DNA of 64,000 bases from NCBI GenBank assembly GCA_035772785.1, contig JAOCPU010000015.1, positions 248,001-312,000 of the forward strand. Direction: 5' to 3'. Made by a program: the position numbers and the translations under genes. The notes beneath the pieces are model-generated. The model did not search any database, was not told where the DNA came from, and saw only the letters and a program-made list of their open reading frames with translations. Of the stretch, positions 20,872-33,494 are shown one piece after another. Positions within the stretch are counted from its first letter, which is position 1, and every line of letters starts with the position of its first letter. This DNA comes from Phlebiopsis flavidoalba (taxonomy: Eukaryota; Basidiomycota; Agaricomycetes; Polyporales; Phanerochaetaceae).

Positions 20872-23800
20872 TCAGCGGACGGAATCGAGGGCGTGCGCTC
20901 GGAAGGTGTCGCCTTTCACCCTCTTCATCTGAGGTTGGTCCGCCCACGATCCATTGTCGGTTTCCACCTCTGAAGATTTCCTATTTTGCTCGGACGAGCC
21001 TTGGATGGGTCCCGGTTCCAGAAGGGTTCTTCTCAGCCGCATAATAGTTTGACTTTAGTCCGTCAAATTGGTCGTACCACTTATCGTCCTTGTACTTCGA
21101 CATATCCATTCGCAGGACTTTCTCGAAGGCCAGGAGAATATCGCCTCGTGAGTGTCCAGGACGCGCTTCGGGTTCTTGATCGTCTTCACAACAATGTGAC
21201 CTGGCTGCAAATCTGCCTCCACGGGAGGAGGAGTTGATTTGACTCGTGCCTTCTCCTAAAGCATCCGTCACAGGTTCTTCCAAGGCTCCAGCCCTCCGAA
21301 AGTTCATGCGTGCAAGACGATGAGGCACCGGTGTTTTTCTGCTGCTCTACAGCTTTCGCCTTGATAGTCCTAGGTGCAGATTTCTTGCGCTTGTTGCCTC
21401 CGACCTCGCTTGCCTCGTTCTTCTTCGGGACCGAAAGCGTTTTTCAAGTTCGCTGTAGTTGATTGCACCATAGTGTTGCCGAAGAAGAGCGTAAAGACTA
21501 TGCAGGAGTGCGCACAAGGGTGTCATCCTGCCGTCCGGTCCAGGGTTGAAATTGGTTGGAAGGACGAGACTTTGAAGCGTCGTGAGTTTCGAGCCTCCGC
21601 CCGACCAGTAGCCGTCTTCGCATGGGAACTGGCCCTCAAAAAAGCCAGACATGAAACTCGCGCGAGTTCCTCATTAGTGCCGTTGGCCTTTCGGATACCC
21701 TCAGGCGTTCGGTTGTTGACGTCGTATACAGGCGACAGGTCATGTGTTTGTGGAACCGTAGGGCCATCTGAAAGAGTTATGTACACGGACGACTCGAGGT
21801 CATCTGCGAGCTCTTGGGGCTTCTTCGGATACTGTGAAAAGGCTAACACAGATAAATAAGACCAGGTGCCCTAAGATGTCATTCAGCCGGAAGCGCAATT
21901 TACAGAACGAGTCAACGACATACCGAGCGACCAGGTTGGGCAGGGAGATGGTTGTCTAGATCTTCTTTGTATTTGCACAGATCCCAATCAGTCAAGAATC
22001 CGGTAAGGGGCCACTCGTCCGGAGACTCGACGTGATCATGATGTTGCCTGTTGGCTTAAGTCACGATGTGTAAAACCTTAGCGTACGTCCAGGCCTCGCG
22101 ATGAGCTGTGGAAGCGTCAGTAAATTTTGGGTTACTCACTGCTAGGGAAACGCGAAGGTACTCACCCTGTAGGGGCTTGGTATAGAATGGTAATCAATTC
22201 AGGCGAATCAGGGTATTGATGGAGTGGACGACCTATGTCCTTGATGACGAGCGGGGTGTGATATCGCTCGCTGTTATCGATGCCAATGTCCACCTGTAAC
22301 AATTCGTGAGGACAAAGTACGTTGGACGTTGTCGCCCTTCGGAAACAACGTCGCCCCCTCCGAGGCAAGTAGCGACACCTATGACTTCATTCTTCCGCAG
22401 TCGCTCGTACGTGTCCAACTCTCGGCTGGGCACCGGAAGAGGTAGAGCGCCACTGCGTCTTTGATGAAAACCAACCGCCGACTCTGCATGTCTAGGCCGA
22501 TGTAACACCTTTGTTGCTCGCCCGACAGGGGAGCTGTGGCAGTCAATCGGCTCTGACCGATGAGGTACGTCCTCGCTTTGTTCGGTCGGTCTGGAGTCGA
22601 CCAGGTCCTCACCAGTATTTGCACGCGTCTTACGTTTGCGCACGAGTCCGCCTGACGCAGTCGCGAGTGAGTTGACGTAGGTTGGAATAGTGACCTAGAA
22701 CCAAGATGTCAATCAGATGCGCTATTCTACGACGAAACAGTCGATCCACAGACCTTATGTATCGGAAGGTGTCTTGCGATTTGCAGCATATGCTGTTTAT
22801 ACTTCTCCAGCCAGAGGTTGTCGGTTGTATAGGCGGTGATCATCTGATTTCCTTGGGAGTAGCGCGTACGACGGTTGTGTCGTATCCGAGTTGCTCGGGC
22901 GTGAGACGAGCGACCTTGCTAGAGGAAAGTTGACCAGCTCCGTAGGGTCTCTTCTCTGGAAGTTCAGGGGCTTGGGAGACCATACAGCTGCACGGTCCCA
23001 TCGTTGGACACGCAAGTAGGGGCCACAGAAGTAGAACGACCAGAGATGAGTCCGGTGTTGCGAAGCTGAACTTCTGCTGCGTATTTTTTCGCGATCTGAG
23101 CCTGGCTCTTCTCTCCCTCCGCCGTGGGGCGCAAAAATTTTCTTCTTATTCGAGAAGTAGAATGCCGCCTCGGCCTCCTTGTTTTTGCACTCGACAAAAA
23201 GTTTGAATGAGCGACCAGTATTGCATTCGCCCGGTGAGGTTGACGCTCGTCGGAAGGGGAGGTTTCTCCCGGCATGTCGATGGCATACATGGGCTGTACC
23301 TTTGCCTTCTTGGAATACATGACTAAGGTCTGGTCGTATGTCAACAAACCTATTCTCCGAGTGATCGGCCACGTCCTTGAACCAGGCATCTGACTTTTGT
23401 CCGCACACTGCATACTGCGTTGAATGCTACACACTGGAGCAACGAATATGAGACATCAGGACAGCAAAAGGACGTGAAACAACAGTGCTTCTCACCAGCA
23501 CGGGATACATGTCATTCTCCGCGATCCTTCTTTGAAGTCTTTCGCGTCGAAGTACTTCGCGAGTTTCTTCACGTTGCGTTGCCGAGGGGCCCATTCCAGC
23601 GTCAGGAACGAGTTTGGCCCAAGTCCGAGAATGTTACTTCGATCCACTTTTCCTTCCATCTTGCGTTTGAGTCTGATGTTCCAATACGGGGCTTGTATGT
23701 GACGGTGAGTAGTGGAGTCTTGCGCGTTCCAGGTACCACGTCTTTGTAGTATTGGATGGCGGAACGTTCGGGATCGGGGGGGTTGGACCACGGCGTAACG

Positions 23801-24030
23801 GACGAACTCTTGCTTGCTCAAAGCCATAGTAAGAGACCACTCGAAACAGTTTCGTGTCTTCGTTCTCGTGAGCAAGAGAACGGACATGATGAAGCGATAT
23901 AATGATGTACTTACAAAAAGGCTCTCACCCGCAGTATTTAATAGCAATTTCTGAGATGTGGCCAATAGTTCCGGTGAAATAAACTAAGACTTCGCCGGTC
24001 TGGGTGCAGGTATTGCCAGCGCGATACACA
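20872..24030 (-). CDS. FunK1 fungal-type protein kinase, copy C
   Basis: Third tandem copy. An upstream exon reads CTQTGEVLVYFTGTIGHISE (about 23950-24010). The next exon carries MALSKQEFVRYAVVQPPDPE (ATG at 23825-23827), YYKDVVPGTRKTPLLTVTYK, KWIEVTFSDL and NVKKLAKYFDAKDFKEGSR. The core shows DCHSSPVGRAT, RLVFIKDAVAL and IGIDNSERYHTPLVIKDIG. In the catalytic loop (about 22060-22070) HRDLS can be read next to AKVLH after a small frame change, so unlike copy B the HRD is present. Then come LTDWDLCKY, QYPKKPQELADDLESSVYI, FEKVLRMDMSKYKDDKWYDQ and the end KRVKGDTFRAHALDSVR with TGA at 20872-20874. The extreme N terminus may lie further upstream. Frame breaks are frequent. Confidence 0.78.
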
Positions 24031-24830
24031 CGTGGTTGATCCACTAAGTATTAACATCTTTTGAGAGACTTGCCTAATACGGCTAGCAAGATAGTCGACT
24101 TACCAGAGCGACGCTGACTAGAAGAGGGGCGGTATACTGGCTGCGTGTCAGTGTTTTGTTTCCAGTTAGTGGTCTGAATATGAAATGCAGCTCTGGAAGT
24201 TAACGACTGAGTTCCAAATCCTCAGTCACAGCCGTGTTAGCATACCACGTTTTGACTTCAGCTCCCCAATTATTTGGTCGAAACGACGAGGTGGCCTAAG
24301 CATGTTGCATGGCTAGATCAAGTCAGACGCCGTAGGCTCGTAACCGCCGTTCGCTCGTGAGGCACGTGGTTCGTCCACCGCGCCTTTTGTTGGGTTGATG
24401 GTGGCGGCGTCGGAGTGCGAACCAGGCCTACTCGCTGTAACGGCTGGAGGAGTCGGACGCGGTTTGGTGGACCCCTTGCAAGAACGTTGTACAACGTCCT
24501 CCGTGTCCCAGCCATTTTTTAAAAGTGTGGGAGGTATATTTCATATGTGCTGCAAATCGACTATGTAAAAAATTAGGGATGCTGAACTGAAACAGAACGC
24601 CAGAATGAGCCCCAAAGAGCACACAGGTGAGACTGTTGCAGCCTGCCCGCCTTTGACAAATTGGCGCCGAGGGGGGGTCGACAAAAGTGCGTCCGATGCG
24701 CCCAGCCGCTTCTACGAAGCTGCCTCCGGCACGGCTGAGTTGAACGCGGCTGGAAGTTCCGAGCCTACAGACGCCGACTCGACTGCATTGTTCTCTAGAT
24801 CGAGATCTTTGTCCGGCAATCATTAATCGA
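24031..24830 (-). other. Possible 5' exons of FunK1-C or a separate small gene
   Basis: Minus-strand stretches with coding character but no recognised domain: AFHIQTTNWKQNTDTQP (about 24130-24200) ending at a good donor GTAAGTCG, and further upstream NNAVESASVGSELPAAFNSA followed by STPPRRQFVKGGQAATVSP (about 24620-24800). Pro/Ser/Thr-rich N termini with TPPR are common in FunK1 proteins (family knowledge), so these may be its leader exons. An ATG lies at 24821-24823, in a different frame. Confidence 0.35.
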
Positions 24831-25304
24831 AATCACCGGTAAGACTCGTTCGTTCTAGCGCCCGACGTCCGTGCGTGCAGCGTTCGTGTACGCTCCCTCG
24901 TCTAGCGTGTAACTCATGTAAATGAAATGCCTCGACCACTATTGTAAACGACAGCTTTCGACACTTTCGCCTGCATCACTTTCTGCTCCCAATTCTGGAC
25001 TCTCTCGACTTGGTTTGAGTTCACGGACGTGGTCTACGGAGTTCGGCTGCCTGGTATGCACGACAGTTGATCCATGTCTGCCATGGTGTGACTCTATAAG
25101 TTAACATCTCTTTACATAGAGCCTAAGCGGCACAGGATCCGAGTGCTCATTTCGGTAAACTACGCAGTTCAAACTCGGTCGCAGCAGGTGAAGGCACAAA
25201 TGGAGGACAAGCAACGATGAAGGATCATAGGATCTCCAAACGCAATTTGAAGCCAATTACACTCCAATACCACTCACCTCCCAAGTCTATGTACTCGAGG
25301 AAGC
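24831..25304. other. Intergenic, nothing recognised
   Basis: Lies between the upstream region of FunK1-C and the stop codon of the peroxygenase gene. Short ORFs only. Confidence 0.4.
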
Positions 25305-26416
25305 TCACAGTTTCTTCTTCTGCTCCGCCGCGCTGCTGAAGCCGAACGCTGGAGGAAGCTCCTCCGTGATACCGAACTCCACAGCCATTGCCGTCTGGTT
25401 AAACTCGGCCATAGTCAGTTTCCCATGGGATGGCGGACACTTGGCTGCCAGCCGTCGGGGATACGTTCTTCCAAGAGGAAGGGCCTAAGATCCTTGATCT
25501 TGCCGCCGAGAATCTTGATCAAAGTAGACGAACTACAAGAGCTATGAGCCAGTTTCCTAGGCAGAACAACTACTGTGCTTACTTTGAGCTTCCAAAGAAC
25601 TTCCCGAAAGTCGTCAGACTGAACTGGCCGTTTGCAGCTTTGGACTCTGCACGGCGCTTGCTGGAGATGCGCGAGGACGTCTGCTACCGTGAGGTCTCCG
25701 CCTGGCCCTGTACCAGATGCGAGCAGCTCCTCTACGAGACGTTTCGATGGCTTCCCCTGGTCACGCTGGAAAGCCAAGTCTTCCCTGCGGACAAATGTCA
25801 ATCAGGGCGTGACCGTACAAGAGAGACGCAGGGACTCTCACGTGTCAGAGAGGCATCGTGCTCGATGCAATTATGTGCATCGAGGTCACTCAGATCGAAT
25901 GTGCCGGTCCAATAGTCCCGGTGCAGGAAGTCGGCGGCGTATTTGGGGACAAAGAAGCAGAAACTGGGCGCAAAGTTGTACGTTTGCCGGACTTTCTGGT
26001 TCAATTCCTTGAAGGATATCCCACGACCGAGTGGGGCAAAATTCCTAGATACCGAGTGCTCTCAGTATAGGAGAAACTGCGTATATTTCGGCAGGACATC
26101 TCCCGTCGCATGAAGGCAGCGAGCTGACAAGGCCTGCTTAGATTCCCACGCACCATGATTGGCCATCGCGTTCAACGCCGGACACGAACACCTGCTATCA
26201 CCCTCGCTGGGAGGCACATACGCGGGCCATACCCCACGTGCACCCGGGCACCCCTGGGGAACGACTGCGTTTGCGGGGCGGTTGAAGGCCACGAGGTTAT
26301 AGACGAAGAGGCCTCCATCCCACGCGAAGACAAAGAGGTTCGTCAGCGTCGAGACCAGAGTCGCAGTAGGTGCCGTAGAGGATGCGGGCGGGCGCGACGA
26401 TGAGCAGAGACGGCAT
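25305..26416 (-). CDS. Heme-thiolate peroxidase / unspecific peroxygenase (short type)
   Basis: Heme-thiolate haloperoxidase-family enzyme (chloroperoxidase/UPO fold) that uses H2O2 for halogenation or oxygen transfer. Start ATG at 26414-26416 gives MPSLLIVAPARILYGTY, followed after a frame change by LFVFAWDGGLFVYNLVAFNR, a hydrophobic N-terminal segment (anchor or signal). The proximal heme ligand motif is SCPALNAMANHG (about 26150-26185; the PCP-type Cys). Then an intron, GRGISFKELNQKVRQTYNFA, YAADFLHRDYW, and the acid-base motif IEHDASLTR (EHD, about 25845-25870). After a further intron follow EDLAFQRDQGKPSKRLVEEL, ASGTGPGGDLTVADVLAHL, FLLEERIPDGWQPSVRHPMG, and the end SAAEQKKKL with TGA at 25305-25307. 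Both catalytic signatures and full short-family length are present. Substrate not inferable. Confidence 0.88.
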
Positions 26417-26639
26417 GGTGGTGGTGGGGGTGGTGGAGGTCGAGGGAGGAATGTTTTCTGTCGTTCGTCAACTTTATTCATTTTGAGGACGGACGTTATG
26501 AATGACCTTCTACATGAAGCATGGAAGTTACCAAATTCGGAGGCGCTGTTGATGTCACTCGCCACGTGTGAACTCGACAATTGTCGCCGTTTTGATATGT
26601 CGGAAAAGACAAGTCAACTGAACAGCAATTTAAATGCGA

Positions 26640-28730
26640 AATGAAGGAGGAGTAAATGGCCAGCTTGCAGTTTTTGCCGCATTTTTCGAAGGACACCGTG
26701 CCTCTGTGGGTCGTTTCTCAGGGCTGACTTTAAGGGTCGTATGACCAAACGGTTGATACAGGTTTGAATGGCCGCTGTCAGGAGTAACGGAGATACCTTG
26801 AACGGCACATATTGGAGTTTAAGAACAAGATGATCCCAGACGTTATCAGTGTAAAATGGTATGGTCATCGCTTGACTGGAGAAACTGAACATCGCGTGAA
26901 GTACGATTACCTCAATGGAGACACCGGCCAGAAATGATATTCGATGGCGCAGACAACAAAACTTGGAAATGCGGCTACAGAATATTTGTATTGTCCTCGT
27001 ACACATTTGGTCGTTGCATGGAGCTTGAGTTGGGCGATAACACATTACCGAGGAAGGAACCAATAGGGCGGACACGAATTCTTCCTCCTCTCCGGCTTGA
27101 GCTTCATAGGCTGGCTCTGCCAGTTGTTGGACTTGTCGCGCTGCACACGACGTTCGGTATATGCGCGATAAAAACTCAAGTGAAGTACGTACCGTCCAAA
27201 ATGCGATCAAACATCACGAGCTTTTCAAGACTGGGGATGGCATTCATCATGGCTGTCACATTCGTGCGGCTCGCGAACGCCTGAGTCGTATGTGAGGCGT
27301 GCGTCTCCCCGACATCAGTGAGGATCCTGATGGTCTCGCTGTGTGCGAGCATCTTCGTCAAGAAGCCCTGGGTGTGTAGAGTTGGAGGTTAACAGATGGG
27401 GGAAGCGAAGATGGCCACTCACGAGGTCCTTTGTCGGGATGTGGAGGGCGAGGCGATCCAAGCGAGAGGCATTTCTTTGCTATCGCCCGAATGCTGTCAT
27501 ATGGGACCTCGACGTTGATGAAGGCAATGTGCTCGAGAACGGGCCCGTGTGCCACAAGGAGGGCCTTTGATGAATCCCAGTGAGACAGACGTCTTGTCGG
27601 AAAGTCGGAGGATGATGGATCTGAGGGGACAGTGCACCTTCTTGAACTCGAACATGGCTGTCCATAGCGCCGGAGTATCTGCATGATTGTGACCGTTAGC
27701 CATGGGCCCCATGTGGGTGTCGATGGTGATGTGGCGCAAGAATGGCAGTTCAGCCAGGTAGGAGAGGTAGAGGTTGCAGAGTCCTACGACCAAAGTTAGA
27801 GATGCGCCTGTAAAGTATGATCTCAGACATACCCATGCGGTGAATGCGAGGGATTCTAATTTAGGCGTATGGCGGGTTGCTTGCAGTGTCGTGCCATGTT
27901 CGACCTTGACGCAGCCGATGGTAATGACACCGAGGACTGTCAGGTTGGGAAGATGAGGTAGCATTGTTTCCAGTATGCAGTCGTTGAGCTCTTTGATAGT
28001 CTATTAATATTCATTGGCGGAATGACAAGATATGACATTGGACGCACGTGGAGGACCAGGGACGTCAAAAGTAGCACCCATGCTCTGAGTCCATTTGGGC
28101 AGCGCGTCAACCATGTTCCACGAACACTCGTCAAGTCCTCCCCCCGACAGAGAGCTTTGAGCGTCGTGATCGATGACAGAATATTGACTTGCTGCGGTGT
28201 CAATGTCGCGTTTCGTCCGAAGACTCTGCAGGTTTGGGCTTTCCTTCACAGGTAGCAGGAGCGAGGGCAGTATATTTGGAATGCAAGTAAAGCCTCGAAG
28301 ATTGCTGCAGATTTTCATAGCTCCCATTAAATTCTTCATGAACTGGGCGTGTGGTATGCCATTCCTCAATGGTACTGTTGCGAACATCTGGCCGAACCGG
28401 TGAGTGCTATCCCACGACACACCCCAAGAGCATACCAATGGCGTGCACATGAATGGCAAGGCTTGGATGTTTTTACTTATTGTATCAAATGGTGTAAGAG
28501 TCTTCGGTTCTATACGTGAGGATCCAAGTTACTCGAGATTATGACCACTTACGGCAGGGTATCGTTTTAGCATTTCCCAGGTGAAACACTAGTTTCCGGT
28601 AAAGAAATGGGACCACTCCCGCAAGGAAGGATTTACTGACGAGAGACTCAACCGAGGAGAGGTCATTTCCAGTCAGATACGCAAAGATGAGCTCGAGACA
28701 GTCAAGATTGAGGTTGTCGGCTGAAACCAT
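26640..28730 (-). CDS. F-box protein
   Basis: Likely substrate-receptor of an SCF ubiquitin ligase. The start ATG (28728-28730) gives MVSADNLNLDCLELIFAYLT followed by DLSSVESLVSKSFLAGVVPF and YRKLVFHLGNAK, a standard N-terminal F-box. The rest is a long leucine-rich region as in fungal F-box/LRR-like proteins: KNLMGAMKICSNLRGFTCIP, LPNLTVLGVITIGCVKVEHG, LYLSYLAELPFLRHITIDT, EFKKVHCPLRSIILRLSDK, AMMNAIPSLEKLVMFDRILD. An intron near 27115-27195 (GTACGTAC...GGCAG) links this to EAQAGEEEEFVSALLVPSS. The 3' end is uncertain; an open frame runs to about 26640. Frame breaks present. Divergent from the Sds3-like gene. Confidence 0.75.
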
Positions 28731-29281
28731 CCTGGTTGTGGACAAGCTGTGAATAGGCCAATATTACGCGAACTGGTTTTTGATCGCGCCACCACACAAT
28801 CGGACCCCGAATACCCTTTGGACTTTACCGTCTAATCAAGATATAGGCCTTGGAGCCTCTTGAATGACGGTGTTTGTGGCTCAACAAAGTACTTTCGAGT
28901 AGCTCGTTTCTTCTGTATCTAAGAATATGGCATTCACCCTTCAGTTCATTCACGGTATCTCATAGTCAATTAAATGGATAGTATCTTATTAGTATTTCAT
29001 TAGTCAATATTCAACCAATATTTGTACGTGCTCAAGACTGTCTCACACAAAGTGAGAGCCAAAATAATCATTCTATGGTAGTACAGGAAAACATGAGACG
29101 CCAATACATATGTTATGCAATGCTGTACTCAAAAGTCTAAAGACCGGCAGGGTGGACCGTCGAACAGACGTGCCGGAGATTGGCCGGAGCACGTGCTGAC
29201 GTCGGCAGACGCCGGACAATACTGAGGTCAGTCTGGCAGGTAGGCGCCGTACGCTTTCATACCTGCTCGTCGTGCTCGACG
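28731..29281. promoter_or_regulatory. Divergent promoter, F-box / Sds3-like
   Basis: About 550 bp between two divergent genes, AT-rich around 28960-29060, with no coding signal. Confidence 0.4.
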
Positions 29282-32200
29282 ATGCTCAAGTAAACTCGAC
29301 CATCTCGTTGGAGCCCCTCAGCTCGCCATCTCCGTCGCCTCCACCTCCTCCGCTAGATACTCGCGCCTCTACCTCTAACAACAGCGGGGCAGGGGCAGGC
29401 CTCGGACAGCGGCTCCGAACTCTCAGAGTTTCCGACCATCCCTATGTAACCGAGGACGAGCCCGAAAACTCCAAAGCAGATCGTGAAGACGGTCGGCGAC
29501 CACCCTCACCACTTACCTCTTTCCCCCCCTACCCACAAAGCGGAAGAAACGAGGCGGTATGATACCAGAGCCGATGTGGCAATGGGCATACGGCCAGAAC
29601 AAGAGGAAGGACTCGAAGAGCAAGGATGAAGAGGATGAAGACGAGGAGGAACAGTTGGATCCCAGGAGTGCACTGGGAGAGGAAGACGACGACGAGCGTG
29701 GCTCTCGCTCGCGCTCGACTACCGCTCCTCTTCCCAATCGTCAGCGGCGCCGCCTCAACGGCGGCGCTTCTGCGGTCATCCGTTCCGACGACGAGGACGA
29801 CCGCGAGCACGACCAAGAAGACGACACTACGGCGTCTGCTGATGAGGCGTCTGCACCCCCTCCCTCTAGACGACAACACAAACGACCCCGACTACGCATC
29901 CGAAGATGAGGATGGCGTTGACGCGATACGCGCGGACGCTACCGAGTCGCGTGAACCAGGTGGCGGCAAGGTGCTCGCCGGAGCTCAGTGACGAGGACGT
30001 GAACGTGGAAGACGACGACGCGTGTAGCCCCAGCGGATGAAGACCCTCCACTGACGTGGACGACCTCCCTGCAGGAATGACAATGCATGCAGGGGCCTCC
30101 GACGAAGAGGCTATTGTGCAGGCTGCCCCAAGCACCGCGCACCACTTTCTGCTACCCCCTCCATACCCCAACGCCCCTACTCAAGTCACCGTCGAGGACC
30201 GAGACGTCGATCCCGACACTACTCTCATGGACGTAGACCGACACCGCTCCTGTACCCCACTCAGAGTGCCCCCCATAATCGCTGCTGCAGCCGCTTCGTC
30301 TATCATGGCCGGCGCTGAGGTCGTTGACCCTCCTTTCGCCCTCTCCATTCTGCCTCCTCTGCGTCCTGGCCGCAACCATTCTCGCTCGCCATCTCTCTGG
30401 TCACCCTCACACTGAGCAAGTCTCAGACCGCGAGGTGGAGCCCAAGAGAACCGCACCGAAAGCAAGAGGCAGGCCGCGGAGCGGCAGAACAACCCGCAAC
30501 CGGACTGCGAAGAGGAAGGCCAAGGGCGACCTAGACACCGGACCTAGAGGCCGAGCACATTGCCGAAGGTCGAGCCTGACGACGCGGAGGACCTCGATGA
30601 GGGAGACCTCGACTCACCCGAGATGGACATGGAAATGGAACTACAGCCTGCCCATCGTGCTGAGGCCTGACGTTTTGGGCCATCCCATCGAGCTCAAATA
30701 CGCTGCATCAGCTACGCGAGAGTTTTTGTATGTTGAGAAGATGGAGGCCCTATCGTGGAGGAGTCATTGGTAGCTGTTGAAAATGGTAGGTTCAGAGCTG
30801 TTCCATAGAGTGTAGACGTGTCTCACTCATCGACTCCCACAGGCAATCATCATCCTGGAGATGCTGCATTTGCAAAGACAGACACTTTCGAATCGCAGAG
30901 ACAACGCCTGCGAACTTGCTGGGTTAGCGAACGCGACTACGAGAGGGCGAACGTGACGAAGCGTCGTAAGTTAGATGAGGATGGAGTGTGGAGCTTTGGT
31001 GGAAGGTACGAACGCGTCCCTACGCGTCTATTGAGCGTGTTGTGCTAATCACACGATCGTGTATACTTCCCTAATCTCATTGAACGCTTCAGTTGAGACG
31101 CGACGAGTTGCAAACCGACATGATATCAGAGACACACAGGAAACGCGAGGCAGTTAGATCGAGAGCGTCGTGTGCTGGAGCGCCCACAGCCAAGTAAGCT
31201 TCCCGATCTTGAACTTCGCGGATTTAGCTCACCGAAATGCCAAACTCAAGTACGTCGTATTCCGAGCCCGCCTCGCGAGATCGGCGCTCCTCGCGACCCT
31301 GCGCGATCTACACAAACAAAAACAAATGAGAAGATCAAAGCTTCCCCCCCCCTTCGATTCGACAGATTATCTCACGGCGCCGGCACCTCCTAACGCTCTC
31401 GCCTATCCTTTGCTCAGTGCATTAGCGCCCGCTCTAGATATTGCTAGTGATATCGAACTCCTCTTTTGGACATCAGTAACGCAACGCCGGCTTCGTTTGG
31501 CGGTTTATGAGACGGTTTCCCTGGTGTTCCTCCAGGCTTCGACCAGTACCACATGGGCATGCCTATGCTGGATGGGCCCGGTGCCCCTAACCGACTTCCG
31601 CCACACATGTCGTTCCAGCAATGGACCCATGCTGCCCGCATGGCGCACCCACCACCTCCAACAGCCGCAGGGTACCACAATCTCGCTGCCCGCCACCTCG
31701 CCTACAACACCACCATTCAGCACCCTCCAGGGCTCCATCCCTATAGCCCCTCAGCAGATGATGATGGACCAAGAGTTTACGGGTGTCATACATAGATCGG
31801 GCTCTGGTGCTACACATGCCCCGTCTCAAATGCAGCAATATCCTCAGGCAGGACCGTCATCGCGTAATCGACGATCTCCCTCTCCTATACACCGTTCACA
31901 GCATGACCAATGGTTCTGGCGCAGCTATGGCATCATCCTCTAAGGCTGGTCGGATGGGCGCCAGCGCCTCGGGTTCGACGCCACACGGCATGAAGGAGAT
32001 GAAGCGTGGCGATTCTATGCATCATGGCATAGAGACGGAAACCATCTTCACGGAGAAAGAGCGTGAACGCGAACGACGCGAGGCACCACGTGACGAGCGC
32101 GAGTGGGCCCGCGAGATGGAGCGCGACCGCCAGCTCCGTCAGCAACAACGGGATATCGAGCGTGAAAGGGAACAGTACGAGCGGGAGATGGACAGGCCGG

Positions 32201-33300
32201 GCCATCTTGCACACTCCCAGAGACACTCATCACACTCGCATCAGCATGCTCATAATCAGAGTGAACGAGGTGCTCACAGTCACGGACCCCACCACCATCA
32301 TCAACCACCACCATGTCGTGCACCATCATCATTCGAATTCTGCGAATGGTCTTGGCTCCAACGGTCCATCTCAAGCTGCCCCTCCAAGGGATGCATCGAA
32401 TGGCGTCGGCCCGGGAGTGAGCAGCCCTCGTCCCTCGCGTGACGTTGACCTACAACGAGGGCAACCCCATACCTGTTGAGGTGATTGAACTAACATCTGC
32501 CGCGTCTCTACCTGCATCCTCACATGCACATCCTCGAAAGGTCAATGAGGAACAACAGCCTCCGCTCCACCCGGATAGCGGGAGGGACCGAGCTCGCGGC
32601 CCGCCAGCTCATTCCATCCACGAACGACCGAACCTGTCTTTTGTTTCGGCCGCCGCCCATGCAGTCATCACAAAGCGCATTCCCTCCCTCGCCATCGGGC
32701 CGGACATGGACTGTCCACCGCACCGGCCTCGGTCGCATGCCTTCCCGTAGAGGCTCCTGGAGTGCCCCAGATGGTGCTCCTGTTCCTCGACCCTCGTCCT
32801 CATCGTCGCCCACGCCCACCTTCCCAGTCTCTCCACTTCTCAACGCATGCCGGCGTCGGCGCTACCTGGTCGGCAGCCTCAACTATCGCCGTCCCCCAGC
32901 CTCATCGCAGCCCGATGTTGTCGCCACCACGAAATGGCGCAATACGTCTCCCGCCGCTAAGTCCGACCCCACAATCCCTCCATTCTAACGATCGCCGCCT
33001 CGGACTTCCCAGACTTTGGCCTGGAATCCCCTTGACCGCGCCGGGCAGCGGCCATTCCAAGTCCTTGAGCCCGAAAAGTCTCTAGACGAGCAACGCCGCC
33101 TCCAAGCCGACCCAAATCTCCACTCACGAGAGAGAACGCAGCCTGAGTGGTTGTTGCACCGTCGTCGATACCCACACCCCCACCGGACAGAAAACACTCC
33201 AGGATGTCTCCTGTGAGCATATTCCCCGCACCCGTTCACAGCCTACGCCTCTTCCCACCTCTCGGTTGCCAATGTCGGAGTGGACCACGAAGCTAGCTTA
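29282..33300 (+). CDS. Sds3-like subunit of the Sin3 histone deacetylase complex
   Basis: Nuclear corepressor subunit that bridges Sin3 and the Rpd3-type deacetylase (Sds3/BRMS1 family). The N-terminal part is disordered: Pro/Ser-rich, then acidic (SKDEEDEDEEEQLDP near 29620; DDEDDREHDQEDDTT near 29790). The Sds3 domain lies about 30640-31400: RAEALDVLG, IELKYAA, VYVEKMEALSWEESLVAVENG (read across frames), then after an intron HPEMLHLQ and SNRRDNACELLGLANATT-like sequence, VTKRRKLDEDGVWSFGGR, RDELQTDMISET, then LLERPQPS-like and RIPSPPREIGAP. A very long low-complexity tail follows: Pro-rich GFDQYHMGMPMLDGPGAPNR, an Arg/Glu-rich helix (EKERERERREAPRDEREWAR) and a His-rich stretch near 32290. 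The start is uncertain (ATG 29282 needs a one-base shift); the end is approximate. Far longer than yeast Sds3. Confidence 0.82.
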
Positions 33301-33494
33301 GCATCCCCACCGAAAACTTAATCCCGTTCCCATCGACTAATCACCGAACTTTCCTCTCAGTCTCTGTTCGCCTCGTGCTTCGGGTGTATTCATTTTTCCT
33401 ATGTATGTATGTCTTGTGCTGGAGTAGCCGTAATGTATCAAGGATTCAAGCCCTCGGACCCACTCGACTGTCCCTCAAGTCCCTCGCGTAGGTC

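Noticed and set aside
27343..28403. Plus-strand ORFs opposite the F-box gene
   Set aside because: The minus strand carries the F-box and leucine-rich sequence with start, introns and continuous similarity; the plus ORFs are shadows.
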